A stretch of DNA of 64,000 bases from Pseudomonas sp. WN033. GTDB lineage: Bacteria; Pseudomonadota; Gammaproteobacteria; Pseudomonadales; Pseudomonadaceae. The stretch spans positions 1 through 64,000 of the forward strand of contig NSKG01000009.1 in NCBI GenBank assembly GCA_002287035.1, read 5' to 3'. The notes under the pieces were generated by a model. It was not told the DNA's origin. It did no database searches and was given only the letters and a program-made list of their open reading frames with translations. Within the stretch, counting starts at the first letter, position 1, and the number at the start of each line of letters is the position of its first letter. Of this stretch, positions 46,482 to 55,759 are shown piece by piece. The translations under genes and the position numbers were made by a program.

Positions 46482-47372
46482 ATGCCGAACACCCCCGCTT
46501 ATATTGGTCGTTTCGCCCCCACCCCCAGTGGCCAACTGCACTTTGGCTCGCTGCTGGCGGCCTTGGCCAGTTATCTGGACGCCCGCCAGGCCGGCGGCCA
46601 GTGGCTGGTGCGCATCGAGGATCTCGACCTGCCCCGCAACCTGCCCGGGGCGGCCGATCAGATTCTGCAGACCCTGGACACCTACGGCCTGCACTGGGAT
46701 GCCACGGTACTCTGGCAAAGCCAGCGCACAGACTACTACCAGCACCTAATCGACCAACTGCTCGCTGCCGGCCAGGCGTTCTACTGCGACTGTTCGCGGC
46801 GTGAGCTGCAGGTCCATGCTGGCATCTATCCAGGCACCTGTCGCCAGCGGCAGCTACCCGCTGCTGCCGACCGGGCCATTCGGGTTCAGGTCGATGACCA
46901 CCCGCTCAGTTTCATCGATCGCCTGCAGGGCCCCTTTACTCAGCGCCTGCAAACCGAGGTCGGCGACTTCATCATTCGCCGCCGCGACGGCATCATCGCC
47001 TACCAACTGGCCGTGGTCGCCGACGATATCGCCCAGCAGGTTAGCGATGTTGTGCGCGGCGCTGACCTGCTCGACTCGACCCCTCGCCAGCTCTGGCTGT
47101 ACCAGTTGCTGGGTGCCCGCCCGCCGCGCCACCTGCATATTCCGCTAGCAATGCGCCGGGACGGTGAAAAACTCAGCAAGCGCCTGGCCTCAACGCCGCT
47201 GGCCGCCGAGCAGGCGCCGGCCACCCTGTTCCGCGCGCTCCAGGTGCTGGCCCAGGAGCCACCGGCTGAGCTGGCCGGGGCCGATGTCAGCGAACTGCTG
47301 GGTTGGGCTACCAGCCACTGGCAGCCTGAACGTCTCCCGGCCCGCCAGCAATTGCCCGAACTCAGCGAGTAA
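46482..47372 (+). CDS. gluQRS: Glutamyl-Q tRNA(Asp) synthetase
   Basis: Attaches glutamate to the queuosine base of tRNA(Asp). The 296-residue protein is the catalytic core of a class I GluRS without the anticodon domain: the HIGH-like motif PTPSGQLHFGSLLAALAS near residue 13, a zinc motif (FYCDCSRREL...GTC near 100-125) and the KMSKS-like EKLSKRLAS near 230. The dksA-gluQRS pairing is conserved across gammaproteobacteria. 71 bp downstream of dksA, so probably one operon. Confidence 0.95.
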   Translation: MPNTPAYIGRFAPTPSGQLHFGSLLAALASYLDARQAGGQWLVRIEDLDLPRNLPGAADQILQTLDTYGLHWDATVLWQSQRTDYYQHLIDQLLAAGQAFYCDCSRRELQVHAGIYPGTCRQRQLPAAADRAIRVQVDDHPLSFIDRLQGPFTQRLQTEVGDFIIRRRDGIIAYQLAVVADDIAQQVSDVVRGADLLDSTPRQLWLYQLLGARPPRHLHIPLAMRRDGEKLSKRLASTPLAAEQAPATLFRALQVLAQEPPAELAGADVSELLGWATSHWQPERLPARQQLPELSE

Positions 47373-47446
47373 TGCCCTTGGAATGCCCTTGGCAAGCCGG
47401 TGCCAGCTGATTACCATCATCACCTCACCCATGGCGCGCTGACCCT

Positions 47447-47623
47447 ATGTATATTTATCGGCTGGTACTGCTGCTGGTCATTGGCATCTACCTGTTCTCA
47501 CCGGCCATCATGGACTGGTGGATAGAACCACAGGGCGCCTGGTACCGCCCCTATGTGCTGTGGCTGATCCTGATCATTGCCGGCATGTTGCTGCAGAGCC
47601 CCAAAGATGCCGACGAGCTTTGA
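47447..47623 (+). CDS. cbrX: Small membrane protein CbrX, overlapping cbrA
   Basis: A 58-residue protein with two hydrophobic stretches (MYIYRLVLLLVIGIYLF, about 1-17, and YVLWLILIIAGMLL, about 36-49) separated by a Trp-rich loop, and an acidic C-terminus. It ends inside cbrA: the cbrA ATG at 47607 precedes the cbrX stop (47621-47623) by 14 bp, in another frame. A small cbrX reading frame coupled to cbrA has been described in pseudomonads (from memory), and position and size agree. It may tune CbrA translation or interact with its transporter-like part. Confidence 0.8.
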   Translation: MYIYRLVLLLVIGIYLFSPAIMDWWIEPQGAWYRPYVLWLILIIAGMLLQSPKDADEL

Positions 47624-50558
47624 CCTCAGCCTGCTGATCCTGATCAGCGTTGTCTACCTGCTGGCCCTATTTGGCGTCGCCTGGATTACCGAACGCGGGT
47701 TGCTGCCGCGCGGACTGATGCGCCACCCCGCGATCTACACCCTGTCACTGGGGGTCTATGCCAGCGCCTGGGCCTTCTACGGCACGGTCGGGCTGGCCTA
47801 TCAGTACGGTTACGGCTTTCTGACCTATTACCTGGGCATTTGTGGCGCCTTTCTGCTGGCACCGGTACTGCTCAATCCGATCCTGCGCATCACCCGTACC
47901 TATCAGTTGTCATCGCTGGCCGACCTGTTCGCCTTCCGCTTTCGCAGCACCTGGGCCGGCACTCTGACCACCCTGTTGATGCTGATTGGCGTACTGCCGC
48001 TGCTGGCCCTGCAGATCCAGGCGGTGGCCGACTCGGTGCTGATTCTGACCCACGACCCAGGCCAGGACTCGGTGGCCTTTGGTTTCTGCTTGCTGATCAC
48101 CCTGTTCGCCATCCTGTTCGGCGCACGTCACATCTCGGCGCGGGAAAAACATGAAGGCCTGGTCTTCGCCATCGCCTTCGAGTCGCTGGTCAAGCTGATC
48201 GCCCTCGGCGCGGTCGGCCTGTTCGCCCTGTATGCGGTATTCGGTGGCCCGAGCGGGCTGGAGGAGTGGCTCAGCCATAACCAGCAGGCCCTGCGCACCC
48301 TGCACTCGCCGCTACAGGAAGGCCCCTGGCGCACCCTGCTGCTGGTGTTCTTCGCCGCTGCCATCGTCATGCCGCACATGTACCACATGGCCTTTACCGA
48401 AAACCTCAACCCCCGCGCCCTGGGCACGGCCAGTTGGGGCCTGCCGCTGTTTCTGCTGCTGATGAGCCTGGCGGTACCGCCAATCCTGTGGGCCGGCCTG
48501 CATCTGGGTGTGCCGACCAACCCGGAATACTTCACCCTGGGCCTGGGCGTGGCCGCTGGCGCCGACTGGCTGAGCCTGCTGGCATTCGTCGGTGGCTTGT
48601 CAGCCGCCAGCGGGCTGATCATCGTAGTGACACTGGCACTGTCCGGCATGGTCCTCAACCATCTGGTGCTACCGGTCTATCAACCCAGCGCCGACAACAA
48701 CATCTACCGCTGGCTGCTGTGGACCCGACGCAGCCTGATCGCCGCCATCATCATGGGCAGCTACGGGTTCTACCGCTTGCTGGGCGCCGAACAGGATCTG
48801 GCCAACCTCGGTATCGCCTCGTTCGTGGCCACTGTGCAGTTTCTGCCCGGCGCCCTGTCGGTCCTGTACTGGCCGCAGGCCAACCGCCGCGGCTTCATCG
48901 GAGGGCTGGTCGCCGGCATGCTGGTCTGGTCGGTCACCCTGCTACTGCCGTTGATCAGCGAGCTGTCCGGGATCCGGCTACTGGGCCTGAATCTGAGCTT
49001 CAACCCTGACACCTGGCACATTGCGGCCATTACCTCACTGACCGTCAACATCGTGGTGTTCACTCTGGTCTCGCTGTTCACCCAACGTTCAGCTGAAGAG
49101 CAGAGCGCCGCCGAGGCCTGTTCTGTGGACAACGTCAGCCGCCCGCAACGTATGGAGCTGGTAGCCAGCTCACCACAGGAGTTCGCTCAGCAACTGGCCA
49201 AGCCACTGGGCAACAAGACCGCCCAGCAGGAAGTGGAACAGGCCCTGCGCGACCTCAAGCTGCCGTTCGATGAGCGCCGCCCCTATGCCCTGCGGCGCTT
49301 GCGCGACCGCCTGGAAGCCAACCTCTCGGGCCTGATGGGCCCGGCCGTGGCCCAGGACATCATCGAGACCTTCCTGCCATTCAAGATGGCCCGGGGCGGT
49401 TACGTGACCGAGGACATCCACTTCATCGAAAGCCGGCTGGAGGACTATCACACCCGCCTGACCGGCCTGGCCGCCGAACTGGACGCCTTGCGCCGCTACC
49501 ACCGCCAGACCCTGCAGGACCTGCCGATGGGAGTCTGCTCGCTGGCCAAAGACAATGAGGTACTGATGTGGAACCGGGCCATGCAGACCCTGACCGGGAT
49601 CAGCGCCGACAGCGTGGTTGGCTCCCGACTGGACAGCCTGCCAGCGCCTTGGAATCAGGTACTGCAGCGCTTTGTCGAGGACCAATCAGCGCATGTCCAC
49701 AAACAGAAACTGGTGCTCAATGGTCAGACCCAGTGGCTCAACCTGCACAAGGCAGCCATTGATGAACCGGGCAATATCGGCAATAGCGGACTGGTGCTGC
49801 TGATCGAGGACCAGACCGAAACCCAGATGCTCGAAGACGAGCTGATGCATTCCGAACGACTGGCCTCAATCGGTCGCCTGGCCGCCGGGGTAGCCCACGA
49901 GATCGGCAACCCGATCACCGGGATCGCCTGCCTGGCGCAGAACCTGCGTGAAGAACCGGATCTGGAGGAGGCCCGGGTCGCTGCCGAGCAGATCATCGAA
50001 CAGACCCGCCGGGTCTCGCGGATCGTCCAGTCGCTGGTCAACTTCGCCCACGTCGGCAGCCGCCACAACAACGCCAACGAAGAGGTCGATCTGGCGGCCT
50101 GTTGTAACGAGGCCATTCACCTCCTGTCACTCAACCGTAAGGGTCCCGAGGTCATTTATGTTAACCTGTGCAATCCGGAGCACAGGGTCATCGGCGATAG
50201 CCAGCACCTGGTCCAGGTTCTGATCAATCTGCTGGGCAATGCCCGCGACGCCAGCCGGCATGGTGATCGCATCACCGTTCAGACCCAACACAATGAACAT
50301 CAAGTGCTGCTCATGGTGGAAGACCAGGGCAGCGGAATCGACAAGGCGGTCATGGATCGCATGTTCGAGCCCTTCTTTACCACCAAGGACCCAGGGACTG
50401 GAACCGGGCTCGGATTGGCACTGGTCTACTCGATTGTCGAAGAGCATTATGGTCAGATCACGGTCGAAAGCCCGGCTGACCCGGTAACACAGCGCGGCAC
50501 CCGATTCATCATCACCCTGCCGCGTTACAGTGTTTTAAGTAACGGTGTCATCACCTGA
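47607..50558 (+). CDS. cbrA: CbrA sensor histidine kinase with SLC5-type transporter domain
   Basis: The membrane sensor of the CbrAB carbon/nitrogen-balance system. The 983-residue protein has a 13-helix sodium/solute symporter-like domain (about 1-500), a linker, a PAS-like domain (about 620-720) and a kinase core. The phospho-acceptor His is near residue 765 in GRLAAGVAHEIGNPITG, followed by the N box QVLINLLGNARDAS, G1 DQGSGIDKAV and G2 GTGTGLGLALVYSIV. The start is the ATG at 47607 inside cbrX; the upstream in-frame 47577 codon is not an expected start. cbrB follows after a 34-bp gap. Confidence 0.95.
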   Translation: MPTSFDLSLLILISVVYLLALFGVAWITERGLLPRGLMRHPAIYTLSLGVYASAWAFYGTVGLAYQYGYGFLTYYLGICGAFLLAPVLLNPILRITRTYQLSSLADLFAFRFRSTWAGTLTTLLMLIGVLPLLALQIQAVADSVLILTHDPGQDSVAFGFCLLITLFAILFGARHISAREKHEGLVFAIAFESLVKLIALGAVGLFALYAVFGGPSGLEEWLSHNQQALRTLHSPLQEGPWRTLLLVFFAAAIVMPHMYHMAFTENLNPRALGTASWGLPLFLLLMSLAVPPILWAGLHLGVPTNPEYFTLGLGVAAGADWLSLLAFVGGLSAASGLIIVVTLALSGMVLNHLVLPVYQPSADNNIYRWLLWTRRSLIAAIIMGSYGFYRLLGAEQDLANLGIASFVATVQFLPGALSVLYWPQANRRGFIGGLVAGMLVWSVTLLLPLISELSGIRLLGLNLSFNPDTWHIAAITSLTVNIVVFTLVSLFTQRSAEEQSAAEACSVDNVSRPQRMELVASSPQEFAQQLAKPLGNKTAQQEVEQALRDLKLPFDERRPYALRRLRDRLEANLSGLMGPAVAQDIIETFLPFKMARGGYVTEDIHFIESRLEDYHTRLTGLAAELDALRRYHRQTLQDLPMGVCSLAKDNEVLMWNRAMQTLTGISADSVVGSRLDSLPAPWNQVLQRFVEDQSAHVHKQKLVLNGQTQWLNLHKAAIDEPGNIGNSGLVLLIEDQTETQMLEDELMHSERLASIGRLAAGVAHEIGNPITGIACLAQNLREEPDLEEARVAAEQIIEQTRRVSRIVQSLVNFAHVGSRHNNANEEVDLAACCNEAIHLLSLNRKGPEVIYVNLCNPEHRVIGDSQHLVQVLINLLGNARDASRHGDRITVQTQHNEHQVLLMVEDQGSGIDKAVMDRMFEPFFTTKDPGTGTGLGLALVYSIVEEHYGQITVESPADPVTQRGTRFIITLPRYSVLSNGVIT

Positions 50559-50592
50559 GGGGGGTTGGGTGAGCACCGCGCATGAGGTAGCT

Positions 50593-52011
50593 ATGTCACA
50601 TATTCTGGTTGTTGAAGACGAAACCATCATCCGCTCCGCCCTGCGACGGCTGCTGGAACGCCACCACTACCAGGTCAGCGAAGCCGGCTCGGTCCACGAG
50701 GCCGTGGAACGTTTTTCCCTAGACAGCTTCGACCTCATCGTCAGTGACCTGCGCCTGCCCGGCGAGCCAGGTACCGAACTGATTCGCAAAGCCCCCAATA
50801 CGCCGGTGCTGATCATGACCAGTTACGCCAGCCTGCGCTCAGCGGTCGACTCCATGAAGCTCGGCGCGGTCGACTACATTGCCAAGCCCTTCGACCATGA
50901 CGAAATGCTGCAGGCCGTCGCCCGGATCATCGAGGACGCCAGCCAGCGCCGCAATCAGCCTGCTGCCGAGCCCGCCAGTAACGAGCCGGCCAGTGAGGGC
51001 TCGGTCAAGAGTGGCAAGGAGCTGGGCATCATCGGTTCCTGTGCCGCCATGCAGACACTGTTCAAGCGCATCAGCAAGGTCGCGCCAACCGATTCCACTG
51101 TACTGATCCAGGGTGAGTCCGGGACCGGTAAGGAACTGGTGGCACGCGCCCTGCACGAAAACTCCAAGCGGGCTAAGGCGCCGCTGATTTCGGTCAACTG
51201 CGCAGCGATCCCGGAAACCCTGATCGAATCGGAGTTGTTCGGCCATGAGAAGGGCGCCTTCACCGGCGCTACCGCTGGCCGCACGGGTCTGGTCGAGGCC
51301 GCCGATGGCGGCACCCTGTTCCTCGATGAAATCGGCGAGCTGCCGCTGGAAGCTCAGGCTCGACTGCTGCGGGTGTTGCAGGAAGGCGAAATCCGCCGGG
51401 TCGGCTCGGTACAATCCAACAAGGTTGATGTACGTCTGGTCGCCGCGACCCACCGCGACCTCAAGACCCTGGCCCGTCAGGGCCTGTTCCGCGAAGACCT
51501 GTATTATCGACTGAACGTGATTGAGCTGCGCCTGCCGCCACTACGCGAACGCGGCGATGACGTGATGCTGATTGCCGAAGCGCTGCTGGCCCGGGCAGCC
51601 CGTAACATGAACATGGAAGGCCTGCATTTTAGCAACGAGGCCGCCGACGCAATCCGCCGCTATTCCTGGCCGGGTAACGTGCGCGAGCTGGAGAACGCTA
51701 TCGAGCGCGCCGCCATTCTCTGCGATGACGCGGAAATCTCCACCGACCTGCTCGGCATTGAGCTGGATCTGGAGTATGAGCGTGCTTCGCAGGCGGCCAA
51801 CGCGCTGGAAACCATGCGCCACCCGGACAGTCCCAGTCAGGAGCCGACAGAGGACCTGTCACTGGAGGACTACTTCCAACACTTTGTCCTGGAGCATCAG
51901 GAACACATGACCGAAACCGAGCTGGCCAACAAGCTCGGCATCAGCCGCAAATGCCTTTGGGAGCGACGCCAGCGCCTGGGCATCCCACGCAAGAAAACCG
52001 CCAGCTCCTGA
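50593..52011 (+). CDS. cbrB: CbrB sigma54-dependent response regulator (NtrC family)
   Basis: Activates sigma54 promoters, most notably crcZ. The 472-residue protein has a receiver domain (phospho-Asp near residue 52 in LIVSDLRLPG) and an AAA+ central domain (Walker A GESGTGKELVARAL near 180, the sigma54-contacting GAFTGA near 221, Walker B GGTLFLDEIGEL). A C-terminal helix-turn-helix (TETELANKLGISRKCLWERR) completes it. The ATG at 50593 has a GAGGT ribosome-binding site. Its target crcZ lies directly downstream. Confidence 0.95.
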   Translation: MSHILVVEDETIIRSALRRLLERHHYQVSEAGSVHEAVERFSLDSFDLIVSDLRLPGEPGTELIRKAPNTPVLIMTSYASLRSAVDSMKLGAVDYIAKPFDHDEMLQAVARIIEDASQRRNQPAAEPASNEPASEGSVKSGKELGIIGSCAAMQTLFKRISKVAPTDSTVLIQGESGTGKELVARALHENSKRAKAPLISVNCAAIPETLIESELFGHEKGAFTGATAGRTGLVEAADGGTLFLDEIGELPLEAQARLLRVLQEGEIRRVGSVQSNKVDVRLVAATHRDLKTLARQGLFREDLYYRLNVIELRLPPLRERGDDVMLIAEALLARAARNMNMEGLHFSNEAADAIRRYSWPGNVRELENAIERAAILCDDAEISTDLLGIELDLEYERASQAANALETMRHPDSPSQEPTEDLSLEDYFQHFVLEHQEHMTETELANKLGISRKCLWERRQRLGIPRKKTASS

Positions 52012-52015
52012 TACT

Positions 52016-52073
52016 AAGGAGCTGCTCAGCAGTTCCTTAAATCTCCGGTTCGCGGCCTGGCTGGTCGCGAACC
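52016..52073 (+). terminator. Two tandem hairpins ending the cbrB transcript
   Basis: Hairpin one pairs 52016-52026 with 52028-52038 (one G-T pair); hairpin two pairs GGTTCGCG (52047-52054) with CGCGAACC (52066-52073). T-tracts are short, so efficiency is uncertain. They separate cbrB from the crcZ enhancer. Confidence 0.55.
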
Positions 52074-52104
52074 AACAGCACCTTCCCTGCCACATCCCCC
52101 CCGA

Positions 52105-52202
52105 GTAACCCGACAAGTGTTACCTGTTACCCCGCTCTCCTCCCATCGAACTGTTACCCCCTACTAAAGTCCCGTAACACTTCTCCGGGGTGTTCGGTAA
52201 CG
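52105..52202 (+). promoter_or_regulatory. CbrB upstream activating region of crcZ
   Basis: TGTTAC occurs at 52118-52123, 52125-52130 and 52152-52157, and its complement GTAAC at 52105-52109, 52174-52178 and 52197-52201. One pair is TGTTAC-N16-GTAACA (52152-52179). As I remember it, CbrB recognises inverted TGTTAC/GTAACA half-sites, and the cluster lies about 90-190 bp before the sigma54 promoter, a normal enhancer distance. Confidence 0.78.
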
Positions 52203-52275
52203 AATCCCACGCCCACCCGGTCACACGCCCAGACGCAAAAATACTAATCTATTGATTTTAATAGAAATTAAAAAG

Positions 52276-52292
52276 TTGGCACGGCTTCTGCT
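52276..52292 (+). promoter_or_regulatory. Sigma54 promoter of crcZ
   Basis: TTGGCACGGCTTCTGCT has TGGCACG exactly, a 4-bp spacer and CTGCT at -12 (consensus TTGCW), with GG-N10-GC spacing (GG 52278-52279, GC 52290-52291). The predicted start is near 52303. Confidence 0.88.
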
Positions 52293-52302
52293 TTATATCT
52301 GG

Positions 52303-52665
52303 CACAACAACAATAAAAACCAGATAACTCATAACAAAAATAATATTCGGCTCCACACACAATAAAAATAAAACGTGCGCGGCCAAGCAAACTGATTTTT
52401 TTGGAGAATGGGTACTCACCCTGCGGACAGGATGTCCGGCTGGAACCAGAGAAGAATAAAAGTTGCTCAAGCAACCCACCAGTCCAGAGCCGAAGATAGG
52501 CCTTGAGTATTGACCTAAGCTTCCAAAGCAATCCGTTTGTTTTGAAACCCGGGATGGGTTGGCTGAATAGGCGACATTGTCGCCTCTGCCTACAAAAACA
52601 AGAATAGCTCAGAAGAAGAAGAACAAGAATCCATTAAGGGGAGCCATGGCTCCCCTTGAGCTTTC
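52303..52665 (+). ncRNA. crcZ: CrcZ regulatory RNA (Hfq/Crc sequestration)
   Basis: About 360 nt between cbrB and pcnB, the same location as in P. aeruginosa. It holds at least six A-rich CA-type motifs: 52304-52320, 52331-52345, 52359-52374, 52451-52462, 52592-52607 and 52611-52630, most fitting the AANAANAA pattern bound by Hfq with Crc. It is driven by a sigma54 promoter with CbrB-type sites upstream. When carbon is limiting it titrates Hfq/Crc and relieves catabolite repression. Internal hairpins (e.g. GGCGAC/GTCGCC near 52570-52585) separate the motifs. Confidence 0.92.
52636..52657 (+). terminator. Terminator of crcZ
   Basis: A perfect 22-bp palindrome (AAGGGGAG...CTCCCCTT) that folds into a GC-rich hairpin, followed by GAGCTTTCCTCTC, moderately T-rich. 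It sets the 3' end near 52665. Confidence 0.8.
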
Positions 52666-52688
52666 CTCTCTCAATACTACTCATCTCA

Positions 52689-52717
52689 TTCAAATCCCCC
52701 GTCATTCAAGCTAGAAT
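52689..52717 (+). promoter_or_regulatory. Candidate promoter of pcnB-folK
   Basis: -35 TTCAAA (52689-52694), 17-bp spacer, -10 TAGAAT (52712-52717), about 170 nt before the pcnB ATG. It is a moderate match found by eye. Confidence 0.45.
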
Positions 52718-52890
52718 GCCCGACTGTTGATACAGGCAGTCTGCCCGTTCGCCCAGCACAAGCGCCACGACCAACCCGTCATCATGCCTTTGGTCCGGCT
52801 GAAAGCGGCATTCCAGACCCTGCCATACTTATTGAAACGATTCAGCCCCAGGCATGAGGGTCAGGATACGCTGGTGGACTACCCGCACCC

Positions 52891-54255
52891 ATGATACGAA
52901 AGCTGTTGCAGAAACTACCCAACCCCTTCGGCCACCCGGTCCGGCATCGCACTACGCCCGCCGTTATTCCCGCCAGCCAGCACAACCTGCGCCGCGAGCG
53001 CATCAGCCGGCATGCGGTCAATGTGGTTGAGCGGCTGCAACAGGCCGGCTACCAGGCCTTCGTGGTCGGCGGCTGCGTGCGCGATCTGCTGCTGGACTTC
53101 GACCCCAAGGATTTCGACGTCGCCACCAGCGCCACCCCCGAGCAGGTCCGGGCCACTTTCCGCAACGCTCGCCTGATCGGCCGCCGTTTCAAGCTGGTGC
53201 ATGTGCATTTCGGCCGCGAGATCATCGAAGTGGCGACCTTCCGCGCCGGCCACGATGAAGACAATGGCGATGAACAGTCCCGCCAAAGCGACTCCGGCCG
53301 CCTGCTGCGAGACAACGTCTATGGCACCCTGGAGCAGGACGCCCAGCGGCGCGATTTCACCATCAACGCGTTGTATTACAACGTCAGCACCGGCCACATC
53401 CATGACTTCGCCAATGGCCTGCATGACATTCGCAACCGCCAGGTGCGCCTGATTGGTAACCCGGTACAGCGCTACCAGGAAGACCCGGTACGAATGCTGC
53501 GGGCAGTACGCTTTGCCGCCAAACTGAATTTCGACATTGAGCCGCACAGCGCCGCGCCGATTATAGAACTGGCCGATCTGCTGCACGACATTCCAGCGGC
53601 CCGGCTGTTCGATGAGGTTCTCAAGCTGCTGATGAGCGGCCAGGGGGAAAAGACCTTTGCCCTGCTGCTCAAGTACGACCTGTTCGCCCCGCTGTTTCCA
53701 GACACCGATGAGGCTATCCAGGCCAACCCTGACTACACCCTCAAGCTGGTCCATCAGGCCCTGCGCAATACTGATCAGCGTATCGCTCAGGACCGCCCGG
53801 TAACCCCGGCCTTCCTCTACGCTGCCCTGCTCTGGCCAGCCCTGCCGCCACGGATCAAGGCCCTGGAGGCGCGCGGCATCCCCAGCATTCCGGCCCACCA
53901 GCAAGCCGCTCAGGAATTGCTGGCCGAACAGTGCCGGCATACCACGGTACCGAAGCGCTTCACTATTCCGCTGCGTGAAATCTGGGACCTGCAGCCGCGC
54001 CTGGAACGACGCAGCGGCCGCCGCGCCGACCAGATGCTCGAACACCCACGCTTTCGCGCCGCCTACGACTTTCTGCTGCTACGTGAAAGCGCTGGCGAAC
54101 AGACTGACGGCCTGGGCGACTGGTGGACTCGTTATCAGGATGCCAGCGAAGACAAGCGCCGGCAGATGGTCCGCGAGCTAGCCGACAAACCCACAGCCAA
54201 GCGCCAGCGCAGCCGGCGCAAACGCAAGCCACGCAGCCCGCAGGCCAACCCATGA
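52891..54255 (+). CDS. pcnB: Poly(A) polymerase I
   Basis: Adds poly(A) tails to RNA, promoting decay. The 454-residue protein is of the class II nucleotidyltransferase/CCA family: VVGGCVRDLLLDF near residue 53 with the catalytic Asp-x-Asp in PKDFDVATSATPEQVR, RRFKLVHVHFGREIIEVATF, RRDFTINALYYN and the RNA-binding helical part (EDPVRMLRAVRFAAKL). The C-terminal tail is strongly basic (KRQRSRRKRKPR), as expected for the polymerase rather than the CCA enzyme. It ends in a 4-bp ATGA overlap with folK. Confidence 0.94.
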   Translation: MIRKLLQKLPNPFGHPVRHRTTPAVIPASQHNLRRERISRHAVNVVERLQQAGYQAFVVGGCVRDLLLDFDPKDFDVATSATPEQVRATFRNARLIGRRFKLVHVHFGREIIEVATFRAGHDEDNGDEQSRQSDSGRLLRDNVYGTLEQDAQRRDFTINALYYNVSTGHIHDFANGLHDIRNRQVRLIGNPVQRYQEDPVRMLRAVRFAAKLNFDIEPHSAAPIIELADLLHDIPAARLFDEVLKLLMSGQGEKTFALLLKYDLFAPLFPDTDEAIQANPDYTLKLVHQALRNTDQRIAQDRPVTPAFLYAALLWPALPPRIKALEARGIPSIPAHQQAAQELLAEQCRHTTVPKRFTIPLREIWDLQPRLERRSGRRADQMLEHPRFRAAYDFLLLRESAGEQTDGLGDWWTRYQDASEDKRRQMVRELADKPTAKRQRSRRKRKPRSPQANP

Positions 54256-54752
54256 GCAGCATCTGCTACATTGGCCTGGGCAGCAATCAGGCCGACCCCA
54301 TCGGCCAGGTGCTGAAAGCCTGCGAGGCATTGGGGCAGGTACCGCGAACTCGCCTGGCTCGCCGCTCATCGCTGTATCGCAGCGCCCCGCTCGGGCCCCA
54401 GGATCAGCCCCCCTATATCAACGCCGTGGCCGAGCTCGACACCGAACTGACGCCACTGGAGCTGCTCGACCAGCTGCAGCGTATCGAGCTTGATCAGGGA
54501 CGTGAGCGTAAAGCTGAACGCTGGGGGCCCCGAACCCTGGATCTGGATATGCTGCTGTTCGGTGAACAGGTCATCGACAGCCCTCGGCTGCAAGTACCGC
54601 ACTACCACATGCGGGCCCGCGCTTTTGTTCTTTACCCGCTGGCCGAGCTGGCCGCCGATCTGGCCCTGCCAGACGGCACGCGGCTCAGTCAGTTGCTGGA
54701 CACCTGTCCGGCCGATGGACTTGAGCGTCTCGACGCCACGGCACAAGGATGA
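54252..54752 (+). CDS. folK: 2-amino-4-hydroxy-6-hydroxymethyldihydropteridine pyrophosphokinase
   Basis: HPPK of folate synthesis: pyrophosphoryl transfer from ATP to hydroxymethyl-dihydropterin. The 166-residue protein has IGLGSNQADP at the N-terminus, the substrate segment SSLYRSAPLGPQDQPPYINAVAEL and the metal-binding signature WGPRTLDLDMLLFG. It begins in an ATGA overlap with pcnB. The enzyme feeds the tetrahydrofolate pool used by MgdC, FolD and PurU, though there is no physical linkage to that island. Confidence 0.95.
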   Translation: MSSICYIGLGSNQADPIGQVLKACEALGQVPRTRLARRSSLYRSAPLGPQDQPPYINAVAELDTELTPLELLDQLQRIELDQGRERKAERWGPRTLDLDMLLFGEQVIDSPRLQVPHYHMRARAFVLYPLAELAADLALPDGTRLSQLLDTCPADGLERLDATAQG

Positions 54753-54960
54753 GCCATGCACCCGACTGCCTCGCCGAACCTGTCATCACCCTGCCTGCAG
54801 CCCCAGGGCCGCAGCTGGGCGACGATTGACCGGCGAACAGTGCAAGACCACTATAGTCATCAGGTTGATACCATCCTGAGCATCCAGAACACCGTTCCCC
54901 ATGATGGGGCCCGGCGTCTCATGATCCTGCCCCTGCGGGGCTGAACCACTGGAATCTGCC

Positions 54961-55755
54961 ATGCCTGAAGTAACCCTGACTACGCTCAACAAGCTCAAGC
55001 AATCTGGCGAGAAAATTGTCAGTCTGACCGCCTATGACGCCCTGTTCGCACACCTCGAAAGCACTGCCGGGGTTGAGGTGATTCTGATCGGCGATTCGCT
55101 CGGCATGGTATTGCAAGGCCACGACAGCACCCTGCCGGTCACTGTCCAAGACATGGCCTACCACACCCGTGCGGTAAAACGCGGTAATCAAGGCGCACTT
55201 ATCATGGCTGACCTGCCATTCATGGCCTATGCTACGGTGGAGCAGGCGTTGTCCAACAGCGCCGTGCTGATGCAGGCCGGGGCCCATGTGGTCAAGCTTG
55301 AGGGCGCTGGCTGGCTGGCCGAGACCATCACCGCGCTGGTCCAGCGTGGCGTGCCGGTCTGCGCCCACATGGGCCTGACCCCACAAACCGTCAATGTGCT
55401 TGGCGGCTACAAGGTCCAGGGCAAGGAAGAAGCCCAGGCCAAGGCCATGCTGGCTGACGCCCTGGCCCTGGAAGCCGCAGGCGCCAGCATGCTGTTGCTC
55501 GAATGTGTACCCAGTGCCCTGGCCGCAGAGATTTCACGCAGTGTGCAAATTCCGGTCATCGGCATCGGTGCCGGCTCCGGCACCGACGGTCAGGTCCTGG
55601 TGGTTCATGACATGCTCGGACTGTCGATCAGCGGCCGGCTGCCACGTTTCGTGAAGAACTTCATGAACGGCCAGCCCGACGTGCCAGCGGCGATCCGCGC
55701 CTATGTCGAGGCGGTCAAACGCGTTGAATTCCCGGCAGCCGAACACGAGTTCTGA
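54961..55755 (+). CDS. panB: 3-methyl-2-oxobutanoate hydroxymethyltransferase
   Basis: First step of pantothenate synthesis: transfers a hydroxymethyl group from methylene-THF to ketoisovalerate. The 264-residue barrel enzyme has the metal site in [20 protein letters not shown] near residue 43, [13 protein letters not shown] and the [18 protein letters not shown] block near 205. It is followed 4 bp later by panC. The 208-bp gap upstream of it has several short GC-rich inverted repeats but no convincing promoter. Confidence 0.96.
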   Translation: MPEVTLTTLNKLKQSGEKIVSLTAYDALFAHLESTAGVEVILIGDSLGMVLQGHDSTLPVTVQDMAYHTRAVKRGNQGALIMADLPFMAYATVEQALSNSAVLMQAGAHVVKLEGAGWLAETITALVQRGVPVCAHMGLTPQTVNVLGGYKVQGKEEAQAKAMLADALALEAAGASMLLLECVPSALAAEISRSVQIPVIGIGAGSGTDGQVLVVHDMLGLSISGRLPRFVKNFMNGQPDVPAAIRAYVEAVKRVEFPAAEHEF

Positions 55756-55759
55756 CACC

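Noticed and set aside
54756-54944. 62-codon frame just after folK with an AAGGA-like ribosome-binding site
   Set aside because: The peptide has no hydrophobic or domain pattern, and the region looks like a structured panB leader. Not listed as a gene without conservation evidence.
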